Positions 1 through 8,899 of a stretch of 64,000 nucleotides of DNA are shown here, one piece after another. The translations under genes were made by a program, and so were the position numbers. Under the pieces are notes generated by a model, which saw only the letters and a list, made by a program, of their open reading frames with translations, made no database searches and had not been told where the DNA came from. The DNA is from Rhodococcus sp. ARC_M5 (GTDB lineage: Bacteria; Actinomycetota; Actinomycetes; Mycobacteriales; Mycobacteriaceae), in assembly GCF_022810405.1 (NCBI RefSeq), contig NZ_JALGQE010000014.1:39305-103304 (forward strand), given 5' to 3'. Every line of letters begins with the position of its first letter. Within the stretch, counting starts at the first letter, position 1.

Positions 1-138
1 TGCGGCGGAGCATATTCCGCCCCGGGCGGCGGCTTGGCCGGGCTCGGGGACAGGCTGAGCGGGATCGACGGAACATTGTCCATCACGTCGCCGTCCGGCG
101 GCCCGACGCGGCTCGAGGTGAGCATCCCGTGCGAGTGA
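1..138 (+). CDS. Sensor histidine kinase, C-terminal end (partial)
   Basis: The reading frame open from base 1 encodes about 45 residues ending in TGA at 136-138. It contains GGGLAGLGDRL followed by a strand-rich tail ending TRLEVSIPCE. This matches the G2 box and last strands of a HATPase_c domain in NarL-partner kinases (HisKA_3 type), where the glycine-rich GLxGLxDRL loop closes the ATP lid. The stop overlaps the response regulator start at 129 by ten bases, so the two are probably translationally coupled as a two-component pair. The sensor and dimerisation domains lie upstream of the window, so the stimulus cannot be inferred. Confidence 0.85.
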   Translation, partial: CGGAYSAPGGGLAGLGDRLSGIDGTLSITSPSGGPTRLEVSIPCE

Positions 139-785
139 TCATCGCCGACGACTCGGTTCTGTTGCGAGAGGGCGTCGCTCGACTGCTGATCGACGGTGGA
201 GCCGACGTGACAGGCAAAGTGGGCGACGCGTCTCAACTGCTCGCGGCCATGTCTGCTGCCGATCCGCTTCCGGATGTCTGCGTGATCGACGTACGCATGC
301 CGCCGACCTTCCTGGACGAAGGCCTGCGCGCGGCTCTGGTCATTCGCCAACGGTGGCCCGCCGTCGGTGTTCTCGTGCTCTCTCAGTACGTGGAGGAACG
401 GTACGCAGCCGAGCTCATCCGGCAGAGCACGGACGGCGTCGGATACCTGTTGAAGGACCGGGTGGCCGACGTGGACGAGTTCGCCGATGCCGTGCGGACC
501 GTTGCCACCGGTGGAACCGTCATCGATCCCGAAGTGGTGCAGCAGATTCTGGCCCGGGCCCCGCGGTCGGATCCACTCGATTCGTTGACCCCGCGGGAGC
601 GAGAAGTGCTGACGGCCATGGCCGAGGGCAAATCCAATGCCGGCATCGCGACCGCGTTGGTGGTCGGTCAGGCAGCCGTCGAGAAGCACATCGGAAACAT
701 CTTCGCCAAACTCGGCTTGCTCGGGGACAGTGCTGATCATCGCCGCGTCATGGCGGTACTACGATATCTGGGAGCAATACAGTGA
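129..785 (+). CDS. NarL/FixJ-family DNA-binding response regulator
   Basis: The protein has 218 residues. An N-terminal receiver domain (about 1-120) shows the acidic pair D7-D8, the likely phospho-acceptor D54 in CVIDVRMPP, and the conserved lysine K109 in GYLLKD. A LuxR-type helix-turn-helix follows (about 150-200), with LTPREREVL and the recognition helix region AAVEKHIGNIFAKLGL. The GTG start at 129 lies inside the end of the kinase gene; a second GTG at 135 would lose two residues. The stop overlaps the next gene by four bases (GTGA), so this regulator sits in a kinase-regulator-exported protein operon. Its targets cannot be read from sequence, though such regulators often control their own operon. 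Confidence 0.95.
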   Translation: MRVIIADDSVLLREGVARLLIDGGADVTGKVGDASQLLAAMSAADPLPDVCVIDVRMPPTFLDEGLRAALVIRQRWPAVGVLVLSQYVEERYAAELIRQSTDGVGYLLKDRVADVDEFADAVRTVATGGTVIDPEVVQQILARAPRSDPLDSLTPREREVLTAMAEGKSNAGIATALVVGQAAVEKHIGNIFAKLGLLGDSADHRRVMAVLRYLGAIQ

Positions 786-1555
786 AGAAAGCGTTGTGGC
801 GCAATGTTGTTGCTGTCTCGGTGGCCGTGGTGGTCGTGGGCACTGCAGGTGCTGCCACGGCGGCGGCAATCGTCGAAGGCTTCAGCACGCCGAAGATGCA
901 GTCCTTCGATTACGTCGAGAACCACGCCGTCGCCGGGAACAATCTCGCATTCACAACGAGATTCGCTCATGTGACGGTGTCGATGAGCCCAGATTCCGAT
1001 GTGCACGTACGGGCCGACGGGTCCTACCGCGGACATATTCCGACGGTCGACATCAGTGACGACGGGTCGCAGGTCGCTGTGGAGTGCTCGTACCGACAAC
1101 GTGGCAGCTGCGATATCGATGTCGAGCTTCGGATACCCGCCGGGCTGATCCTCGATATCGATGGGGCAGCAGGTGACGTGGTGCTCTCCGACGTGGACGC
1201 GCAGACGTCGGTGTTTACCTCGTCGGGCTCGGTGGTAGCTCGTGGATCCGCCGGAACCCTCGATGTAACAACCAGATTCGGTGATGTCGACATCGCCGAC
1301 GCCGCAGTATCCGTAGTGGAGGTGGACACGACATTCGGCCAGGTCGTTCTGGATTCGAGGGTGCCACCGGACTCGGTACTCGTGCGGAACATTCAGGGTG
1401 ACAGCATGATCGAACTTCCGGCGGCCGAGTTCTACGACGTCGAGGCGACGTCGGAGAAGGGAGATGTCGACATCGACGTCGTCGACGATCCGACTTCACC
1501 GAGGTCGGTGTCCATCACCAGTGAAGAAGGCCAGATTTCGGTGCAGCGGCGGTAG
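782..1555 (+). CDS. Exported DUF4097-like beta-strand repeat protein
   Basis: This 257-residue protein starts at a GTG overlapping the response-regulator stop. MKKALWRNVV followed by a long hydrophobic run (about 8-30) is a signal peptide or membrane anchor. The rest is a repetitive series of short strands with alternating V/I and D/S/G residues (for example GDVVLSDVDAQTSVFTSSG and FGDVDIADAAVSVVEVDTT). This is the pattern of the DUF4097/DUF4098 right-handed beta-helix-like family. Such proteins are often encoded beside two-component systems that sense envelope stress. Being third in the operon, it may be an extracytoplasmic target or modulator of the kinase; that role is inference. Confidence 0.75.
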   Translation: MKKALWRNVVAVSVAVVVVGTAGAATAAAIVEGFSTPKMQSFDYVENHAVAGNNLAFTTRFAHVTVSMSPDSDVHVRADGSYRGHIPTVDISDDGSQVAVECSYRQRGSCDIDVELRIPAGLILDIDGAAGDVVLSDVDAQTSVFTSSGSVVARGSAGTLDVTTRFGDVDIADAAVSVVEVDTTFGQVVLDSRVPPDSVLVRNIQGDSMIELPAAEFYDVEATSEKGDVDIDVVDDPTSPRSVSITSEEGQISVQRR

Positions 1556-1589
1556 TCTCGGTCAGTGACTGCTGTTCAATGTCTGCTGT

Positions 1590-2810
1590 TCAATGACTCC
1601 GGCGCCACGCACTGAAGGAACGGACAGAGGACGTGGTGGGACGCACCAGCCACGGCCACGGATGCAACTCGACCGGGGCGGTGGCGTCGGCGATGCGGGA
1701 AAAGCCGGGAACGGGTGCCCACGTGGTGGCCAGGGACCGTCCGGAGAGCTCATCCGAGACTCGGCCGCGACGGACCTCCAACGGCCGGGTGGACGCGATC
1801 TCGCCGAGCGTCTCGGCGAGAAACACCAGTCGCTTGCCGGAGAGCCTCAGTTTGCGTAGCAGTGGCTCGTCGAACACGAAGACGGCAGGCCGATCGGTGT
1901 CGGCGGCCAGCGCTGGGTCCGCGGTGCCGAGAGATTCGGCGGTCAGCCAGACCTGTTCTGCATCAGTACCTTCCACGTGGGCGGGCCCGGCGGGAATCGG
2001 AGCCTTGTTCAGATCGGGACCTTCGACAGCCGGCCCGAGTTCATCGTCGGGCCAGTTCTCGATGGGACAAGCATCTTTCAGTGCGCAGTTGCGGCACAGC
2101 GACGGTGCTCTCTTGTTCACCTGCCACCGGCTGAAGCCGTAGACCTTCCCGCTTCCGGTACCGACGGTCCATTGCCAACCGAGGCGGTTGGCGGCGCGGG
2201 ACCCGTCGAGCAGGTGGGCGAACATCTCGTCCTCGCCGTCGCGCCACGTCGCACCGGCGCGGACGGCCCATTGGGAGGCCAGCCACATGCGCGTTTGGTT
2301 GACAAGCCAACCGTCCTCGTGCAATTCGCCCACCACCGAGGACATGCAGTTCATCTCTTCGGCCCAGGGCTGCGACGTCCAGTTCTGTGGCCGCGGTTGT
2401 TCGCGGCGGAGAGATTGTCCCAGTTCGGTTCCGACTCGTGAGTACAGGTGGCGGGCGTACTCCTGCCACATCAGCTCGTCCCGGTACCTGGAACGGTCGC
2501 GTGGGGGAGCGTCGGACACCGAGTCCCAGACCTCTCGTAGCGTGAGCAGCCCGTGGCGAATATACGGGGACATACGGCTCGCTCCACGGCGATTCACCGG
2601 GAGAACGGTGCTGCGGTCTCGGGCGTACCCGGTGATGTCGAGTCCGGCCAGCGCGGCATCGGCAGCGGACTGCCCGCCGCGAATGCCACCCGCCGTGATG
2701 GCATTCGGCCCTTCGCGTGTCAGATCGCCCAGATGCTCGGCAACCCAGTCGACGACGTCCTCGGTGGTGGAGCCGTCGGCAATGGACGGCGGAGTGGGTA
2801 GCTCGGACAT
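1590..2810 (-). CDS. Cryptochrome/photolyase-like FAD protein with inverted domain order and four-cysteine cluster
   Basis: The protein has 406 residues. Residues 50-250 resemble the FAD-binding domain of photolyases: MSPYIRHGLLTLREVW (80-95), RDELMWQEYARHLY (110-123), DGWLVNQTRMWLASQW (166-181), and LDGSRAANRLGWQW (201-214). Residues 287-400 resemble the antenna (Rossmann) domain normally found at the N terminus: VWLTAESLGTADPAL in place of the usual WFRrDLR..DNpAL, then AVFVFDEPLLRKL, RLVFLAETLGEI and LEVRRG. The usual order is therefore reversed. Cysteines 155, 239, 242 and 248 (C-x83-C-x2-C-x5-C) resemble the 4Fe-4S ligands of FeS-BCP/PhrB photolyases. It probably binds FAD and an iron-sulfur cluster; repair and signalling roles are both possible. 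It stands alone, convergent with the DUF4097 gene. Confidence 0.8.
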   Translation of the reverse strand: MSELPTPPSIADGSTTEDVVDWVAEHLGDLTREGPNAITAGGIRGGQSAADAALAGLDITGYARDRSTVLPVNRRGASRMSPYIRHGLLTLREVWDSVSDAPPRDRSRYRDELMWQEYARHLYSRVGTELGQSLRREQPRPQNWTSQPWAEEMNCMSSVVGELHEDGWLVNQTRMWLASQWAVRAGATWRDGEDEMFAHLLDGSRAANRLGWQWTVGTGSGKVYGFSRWQVNKRAPSLCRNCALKDACPIENWPDDELGPAVEGPDLNKAPIPAGPAHVEGTDAEQVWLTAESLGTADPALAADTDRPAVFVFDEPLLRKLRLSGKRLVFLAETLGEIASTRPLEVRRGRVSDELSGRSLATTWAPVPGFSRIADATAPVELHPWPWLVRPTTSSVRSFSAWRRSH

Positions 2811-2853
2811 GCCGTCGGACTTCCCCGTCGGTACGAAAGGGAAACGCCGGTCG

Positions 2854-3141
2854 TCAGGGGCGCGGCAGTCGGCGATGCAGTGGGTTGGATGTGGTCCTCG
2901 TTGCCGATCTGGCGGCCGGCGGTAGGGATGAGACGACAGCAGGCGTGTCGGCCGTGGCGCGCGAGGCGTCGTGCGCCTGCATCGCAGCGCTGTTTCCCCG
3001 TCCGAGAGCGGGCGAGGAGATTTTCCGAGCGGCCGCCTGCCCGCACTGGGGGCACGTCACCTCGGACGGCGCGTCGGCCATGGAGAATCGCTGCTCGACG
3101 GGGTCGCAACGCTGTGCGCAGCGGAAGCTGTAGGTGGGCAC
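2854..3141 (-). CDS. FmdB-type zinc-ribbon protein
   Basis: This 95-residue protein begins at GTG 3141 with VPTYSFRC, matching the MPTYEYRC opening of the FmdB/CxxC zinc-ribbon family. A longer in-frame start exists upstream but would add non-homologous residues. The first half-knuckle is CAQRC (shifted from the usual CxxCG) and the second is CPQCG at about residues 33-37, so one zinc site is likely. The C-terminal 50 residues are low complexity and basic. It is transcribed divergently from the formamidase gene. In Methylophilus, FmdB was described as a regulatory protein of the formamidase cluster, so a link to amide use is plausible but not shown here. Confidence 0.75.
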   Translation of the reverse strand: MPTYSFRCAQRCDPVEQRFSMADAPSEVTCPQCGQAAARKISSPALGRGNSAAMQAHDASRATADTPAVVSSLPPAARSATRTTSNPLHRRLPRP

Positions 3142-3281
3142 GCATCCGAGGATAGCTGTAGGCGTCGCATCAGCAACGTTCCGGCACAACGTCATACAAG
3201 ATTTACACGTCAGAAGCGACCGGATCGGCCGCGACAGTGCAATGATCGAGGCAGGAGAATCCGCGCAACCGGAGGTGCCTC

Positions 3282-4535
3282 GTGCCCGAACTGCTGTTTC
3301 CGCTCGACTCGACGAAGAGTTTCACCGAGCAGGAGGTCGTCGGTCACAACCGATGGCATCCCGATATCCCGGCGGCGGTCACGGTCAAACCCGGCACGTC
3401 CTTTCGGGCCCACTGTCGTGAATGGTTCGACGGTGCCATCCGCAACGACGATTCCGCCGAGGACATCCTGAATGCGCCGCTCAACAACGTGCACACGCTG
3501 TCCGGGCCGTTTCATATCGAGGGTGCCGAGCCCGGTGACCTGCTGATCGTCGACATCCTCGACGTCGGTCCGATCCCGCAGGAGGATTCGGGTCCGCTGG
3601 CCGGCCAGGGCTGGGGGTACACGGGAATCTTCGCCAAGGAGAACGGCGGCGGATTCCTCACCGATCGATTCCCCGACGCGTACAAGGCGATCTGGGATTT
3701 CTCCGGGCAGACCACCACGTCTCGACACGTTCCGCACGTGAAGTACACCGGCATCACCCATCCCGGGCTCATGGGGACCGCGCCCTCGGCGCAATTGTTG
3801 GCCAAGTGGAACGCTCGTGAAGGTGCGCTGATCGCCACCGATCCGAATCGTGTTCCGCCACTGGCTCTTGCACCCGAGCTCGACGGGGCAATTCTGGGAT
3901 CGTTGAGCGGTGACGAATTCGCCCGCGTAGCAGGCGAAGCCGCACGCACGGCACCGCCACGCGAGAACGGTGGAAACCAGGACATCAAGAACCTCACCAA
4001 GGGAACCCGCGTCTTCTACCCGGTGTTCGTGCCGGGCGCGAAGCTGTCCTTCGGTGATCTGCACTTCTCGCAGGGAGACGGGGAGATCACGTTCTGCGGT
4101 GCCATCGAGATGGGTGGCTTCATGGATTTGCACGTCGACCTGATCAAGGGCGGCATGGAGACCTACGGGGTGAGCGAGAACGCGATCTTCATGCCCGGGA
4201 ACACCGCACCGCAGTACTCGGAATGGATTGCCTTCTCGGGTATTTCGGTGACCGAGGACGGTGAGCAGAAGTATCTGGATTCCGACCTGTCCTACCAGAA
4301 TGCCTGCATGCATGCGATCGACTACCTCACCAAGTTCGGCTACAGCCCCGAGCAGGCGTACCTGTTGCTGGGTTCGGCCCCGATCGAAGGACGCCTGTCC
4401 GGGGTCGTGGACATTCCGAACTCCTGTGCAACGGTGTACATCCCGACCGCGATCTTCGATTTCCCGATCGCGCCTTCGGCCTCCGGGCCGTTCCAGATCG
4501 ACCCGGGAATGGGAGCGCCGAGGGCGCAGTTCTGA
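3282..4535 (+). CDS. fmdA: Formamidase/acetamidase
   Basis: This 417-residue cytoplasmic enzyme belongs to the FmdA/AmdA family, which hydrolyses formamide or short amides to ammonia and the acid. Family landmarks are GHNRWHPDIP near residue 25, VHTLSGPFHIEGAEPGDLL (about 70-90), GDLHFSQGDGEITFCGAIEM (about 260-280) and the C-terminal FDFPIAPSASGPFQ. The length fits the homotrimeric formamidases. The GTG start at 3282 has a ggaggtg ribosome-binding site ten bases upstream. It is divergent from the FmdB-like zinc ribbon and followed after six bases by a small hypothetical gene. Cysteine 266 in FCGAIE would be a candidate catalytic residue if the family mechanism holds. Confidence 0.93.
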   Translation: MPELLFPLDSTKSFTEQEVVGHNRWHPDIPAAVTVKPGTSFRAHCREWFDGAIRNDDSAEDILNAPLNNVHTLSGPFHIEGAEPGDLLIVDILDVGPIPQEDSGPLAGQGWGYTGIFAKENGGGFLTDRFPDAYKAIWDFSGQTTTSRHVPHVKYTGITHPGLMGTAPSAQLLAKWNAREGALIATDPNRVPPLALAPELDGAILGSLSGDEFARVAGEAARTAPPRENGGNQDIKNLTKGTRVFYPVFVPGAKLSFGDLHFSQGDGEITFCGAIEMGGFMDLHVDLIKGGMETYGVSENAIFMPGNTAPQYSEWIAFSGISVTEDGEQKYLDSDLSYQNACMHAIDYLTKFGYSPEQAYLLLGSAPIEGRLSGVVDIPNSCATVYIPTAIFDFPIAPSASGPFQIDPGMGAPRAQF

Positions 4536-4541
4536 CGCCGT

Positions 4542-5039
4542 ATGCCGACATTGTGGATGCTCGAGGACCTGGAACCCTTCCCCGACGAGCCTGTTGTAGG
4601 TGCGGTGTTTTCGCCCACGACGTACTGGGCGTCACCCGAGCAGATGCAACTGCCCGCTGAGGTGTGTGCCGAGGTACCGGCTCGGGTGGAGGCCGTCGTC
4701 ACCGACGGCCGGACGGAGTGGGTAGCGCACCTCGACAACGGTTTCACCACGATGATGGGCGACGGCAGCACGGTTGGGGACGTGATGTTGCACGGGTGTT
4801 TGGTGTGGGACAGGTACCTATGGATCGATTTCTGGGCAAGGCCGCGGGGCAGTCTTTGCCTGCTCGACCGGGCCGGATTCCTCGTGCAACGTCAGAAATG
4901 GACCGCGACCCGACACCCCGGCGCATTCAGTGTGACGTACGAGGGTGGTCTGGAGTACCACCAACGGGGTTCAACGCCAGAGGGATTCGGAGTTCGGTGG
5001 GAGGCATCAGTCGTCGAGATTGTTCCGTCGGGTGGCTAG
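4542..5039 (+). CDS. Conserved hypothetical protein downstream of formamidase
   Basis: The 165-residue protein starts six bases after the formamidase stop, so the two are almost certainly co-transcribed. It has no signal peptide or membrane segment. It is rich in tryptophan and beta-strand residues (LWMLEDLEPFPDEP, GCLVWDRYLWIDFWARP, WTATRHPGAFSVTYEGGLEYH). No family was recognised. It could be a small beta-barrel accessory factor. The 3' end overlaps the convergent gene that ends at 5036 by four bases. Confidence 0.6.
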   Translation: MPTLWMLEDLEPFPDEPVVGAVFSPTTYWASPEQMQLPAEVCAEVPARVEAVVTDGRTEWVAHLDNGFTTMMGDGSTVGDVMLHGCLVWDRYLWIDFWARPRGSLCLLDRAGFLVQRQKWTATRHPGAFSVTYEGGLEYHQRGSTPEGFGVRWEASVVEIVPSGG

Positions 5040-5674
5040 CCGTCGTCGCCGTGGCCCGCAGTGATGATCTGGTCGGCGCGGGTCGGCCGGGACTCGATGT
5101 CGGTGAGCGCCAGAATGCCGGCAACGGTCTCCGCGCTGCCTCCGAGGAATGCACACGGGAAGTCGAAGTGCTGAGCCACGCACCACGCGTGGTCGGCGGG
5201 CCACCACAGGTGCGGCGACAATCCTTCGAGTGTGTCCGCTGCGCGTGAGACCGGTCCCCTCAACAGGAAATAGTTGTAGCCGGCGATGGCTGCGGTCGGT
5301 GCCTCGTCGCGAATGTCATCGAGGGCGGTATTGCCTTCCCAGACCGCGAACCAGCATGTGTCCGGTGTGTTCGTGCTTCGAGCGAGTACCTCGATGATGG
5401 ACGCCTGTTGATCCTGCCAGGCAACAACGGGTTTCGCCGGCACCGTAGCGCCACGCGTGCTGCCGCGAGCGGGATACTGAATGCTGGCATAGGCGTCGAA
5501 CACAGTGGGGACCAGCGAGCCCACTGTGGTTGTGGCGACGATGGCGAGGTTGTTGTTCACCCACTGTGCCTCCGAGACATCCTGTTGCAGATCATCACCC
5601 GACCATTCCGCCCAATCGGTATTCGATTCCATGGACGCGACGCTACCGACATTCGGTGTGGGTGGTCGACCCAT
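5036..5674 (-). CDS. Conserved hypothetical protein
   Basis: This 212-residue soluble protein has no recognised catalytic motif. The most distinctive segment is LSPHLWWPADHAWCVAQHFDF (about 152-172), which I recall from uncharacterised actinobacterial proteins whose WWP-D-AWCVA motif is conserved. The N-terminal half is WAEWSGDDLQQ followed by VPTVFDAYASIQYPAR. The start is uncertain: ATG 5674 and ATG 5632 both lack a strong ribosome-binding site. It may be expressed separately from the membrane protein gene upstream (18-base gap, same strand), or as its downstream partner. Confidence 0.65.
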   Translation of the reverse strand: MGRPPTPNVGSVASMESNTDWAEWSGDDLQQDVSEAQWVNNNLAIVATTTVGSLVPTVFDAYASIQYPARGSTRGATVPAKPVVAWQDQQASIIEVLARSTNTPDTCWFAVWEGNTALDDIRDEAPTAAIAGYNYFLLRGPVSRAADTLEGLSPHLWWPADHAWCVAQHFDFPCAFLGGSAETVAGILALTDIESRPTRADQIITAGHGDDG

Positions 5675-5692
5675 CTCGCAGGTGAAGAATGG

Positions 5693-6208
5693 CTAGGTTA
5701 CGGATCCTGCCTGCTTGCTTCGCCCCCGCCAGAGCGTTGTCAGCGTCGCTACTGTCGGAATCAGGAAGACTGCGTACGGTGCCGCAACCGCCCACTGTTC
5801 GAGCGAGGACAATTCGGGGCTCCAACTGCTCGGGTCGCGACGGACTGAATCGCCGAAGTTTGCGACGACCGAGTTCAGCAACATCAACAGGTAGAAGGCC
5901 ATCGTCAGAGTCAATCCAACGGTCGCATACCAACGGCCGTGACGGAGATTGTCAGGTGAGGTGAGCTCGAAGCCTCCGCTTACGGAAAAGAAGGCCGCTG
6001 GAATGAGAAGGACCAATCCGGCTGCTGTCGTGATGTTCCAGGTGCTCACAACGTCGCCGATGGCGTAGTAACCGATACCCAGTGCACCCGCAGCCAGGCT
6101 GAGGCACCACCAGGCCAGTGGAAGTATCCCCGCGAATATCACCCAGCGGCGAACTCCGCTCGGGTGATCAGGGAGGGTCGGCATGTCGACATTCTCTACC
6201 AATGTCAT
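5693..6208 (-). CDS. Small four-helix membrane protein
   Basis: The 171-residue protein has four predicted membrane spans at about residues 22-45, 58-78, 92-115 and 138-160 (for example WVIFAGILPLAWWCLSLAAG and VGLTLTMAFYLLMLLNSVVA). A basic tail WRGRSKQAG follows the last span and would lie in the cytoplasm. No family was recognised. The first ATG (6208) is used here; ATG 6184 is an alternative. It lies 18 bases upstream of the conserved hypothetical gene on the same strand, so the two may form a small operon of unknown role. Confidence 0.6.
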   Translation of the reverse strand: MTLVENVDMPTLPDHPSGVRRWVIFAGILPLAWWCLSLAAGALGIGYYAIGDVVSTWNITTAAGLVLLIPAAFFSVSGGFELTSPDNLRHGRWYATVGLTLTMAFYLLMLLNSVVANFGDSVRRDPSSWSPELSSLEQWAVAAPYAVFLIPTVATLTTLWRGRSKQAGSVT

Positions 6209-6304
6209 CGCACAGGTTTCTGGTCCAAAGCCCGGCGACTGCCTTCTTGGCGCAATCGCAATTGTGTTCGAAAGTGTGTCGGTGGGTCGCGATAGATTCT
6301 GTTC

Positions 6305-8176
<1,872 letters not shown>

Positions 8177-8293
8177 TGACCTACACCACCATCAGGGCAC
8201 AGCTCTGCCTGTCGTCGGTGCATGGCAGCCGCCGCACCGGGCGTACGCGAAAATAGTAGGGCTTCAGAGTCGTGCCCTGCGTACGGTAAGCGC

Positions 8294-8650
8294 ATGATGG
8301 TTCTCGCGAGCAGGACGGCAGTGCTGTCGCCGCCGGCACGCGTCGTCTGGAAAGCGTTGATGCGTCCCGATCTGCATCCGTTGAACAAAGGATTCGCCTG
8401 GCCGGTCATGTTCCACGACCAGTCGCTGCCTCGGATTGTCGAGAGCAGCGAGTTCGACCGGGTCGTGTGGAGCTCGCCGTGGCCGACGGTCCCGGATCTC
8501 CTGCTGCAGTTCGATGTACGCCCGGAGACCCGGCTTCGCTGGACGTTGTTGGCCCACACGCCCGCGCCCGGGCAGCAGACCGTCGAGTGGCTCCGCGATC
8601 AGGTCAGTCATCTGGTGAACGTCGACCTGCGAGAGGCAACGTCACACTGA
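8294..8650 (+). CDS. SRPBCC-like small hypothetical protein
   Basis: Reading starts at ATG 8294 (MMVLASRTAVLSPPARVVWKAL), giving 118 residues; an upstream in-frame GTG exists but adds an unlikely leader. The opening, with a strand followed by PPARVVWKALMRPDLHPLN, and the closing long helix (PGQQTVEWLRDQVSHLVNVDLRE) are typical of START/SRPBCC (polyketide cyclase-like) folds, which bind small hydrophobic ligands. The match is by fold pattern only. It stands alone, convergent with the small membrane protein gene ending at 8655. Confidence 0.6.
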   Translation: MMVLASRTAVLSPPARVVWKALMRPDLHPLNKGFAWPVMFHDQSLPRIVESSEFDRVVWSSPWPTVPDLLLQFDVRPETRLRWTLLAHTPAPGQQTVEWLRDQVSHLVNVDLREATSH

Positions 8651-8654
8651 ACTG

Positions 8655-8852
8655 CTATCGGTTGCCGCCGGTCGGTCCGTAGGGATAACGCTTGCCGACT
8701 GCGAACCACAGGATCGGCCCGACAATGGGCAGAATCAACGCAACGACTACCCATGCAGGCTTCGCCACGAATCCCAGAAAGGGGTCACGGACGATCGACA
8801 CCAAGGACATGGCGAACAGTGCAAATGCAACCGTAACGCCGACAGAAGTCAT
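8655..8852 (-). CDS. PLDc_N-type small membrane protein
   Basis: This 65-residue protein has two transmembrane helices (about 5-22 and 33-52). The C-terminal helix WVVVALILPIVGPILWFAVGKRYPYG matches the phospholipase D nuclease N-terminal (PLDc_N) mini-domain, whose signature is P-x2-G-P-x-LW/YFxxG. These stand-alone proteins are common in actinobacteria and lack the catalytic HKD domain. A second member of the same family is at 10549-10791. Its function is unknown. Confidence 0.7.
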   Translation of the reverse strand: MTSVGVTVAFALFAMSLVSIVRDPFLGFVAKPAWVVVALILPIVGPILWFAVGKRYPYGPTGGNR

Positions 8853-8899
8853 GTCCCACAGGGTAGATTAGACATCGTTCCGGTAGCGAGGGGTCAGCT

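Noticed and set aside
3210..4313. Minus-strand 367-residue frame opposite formamidase
   Set aside because: It is a shadow frame; the formamidase motifs on the plus strand are unambiguous.
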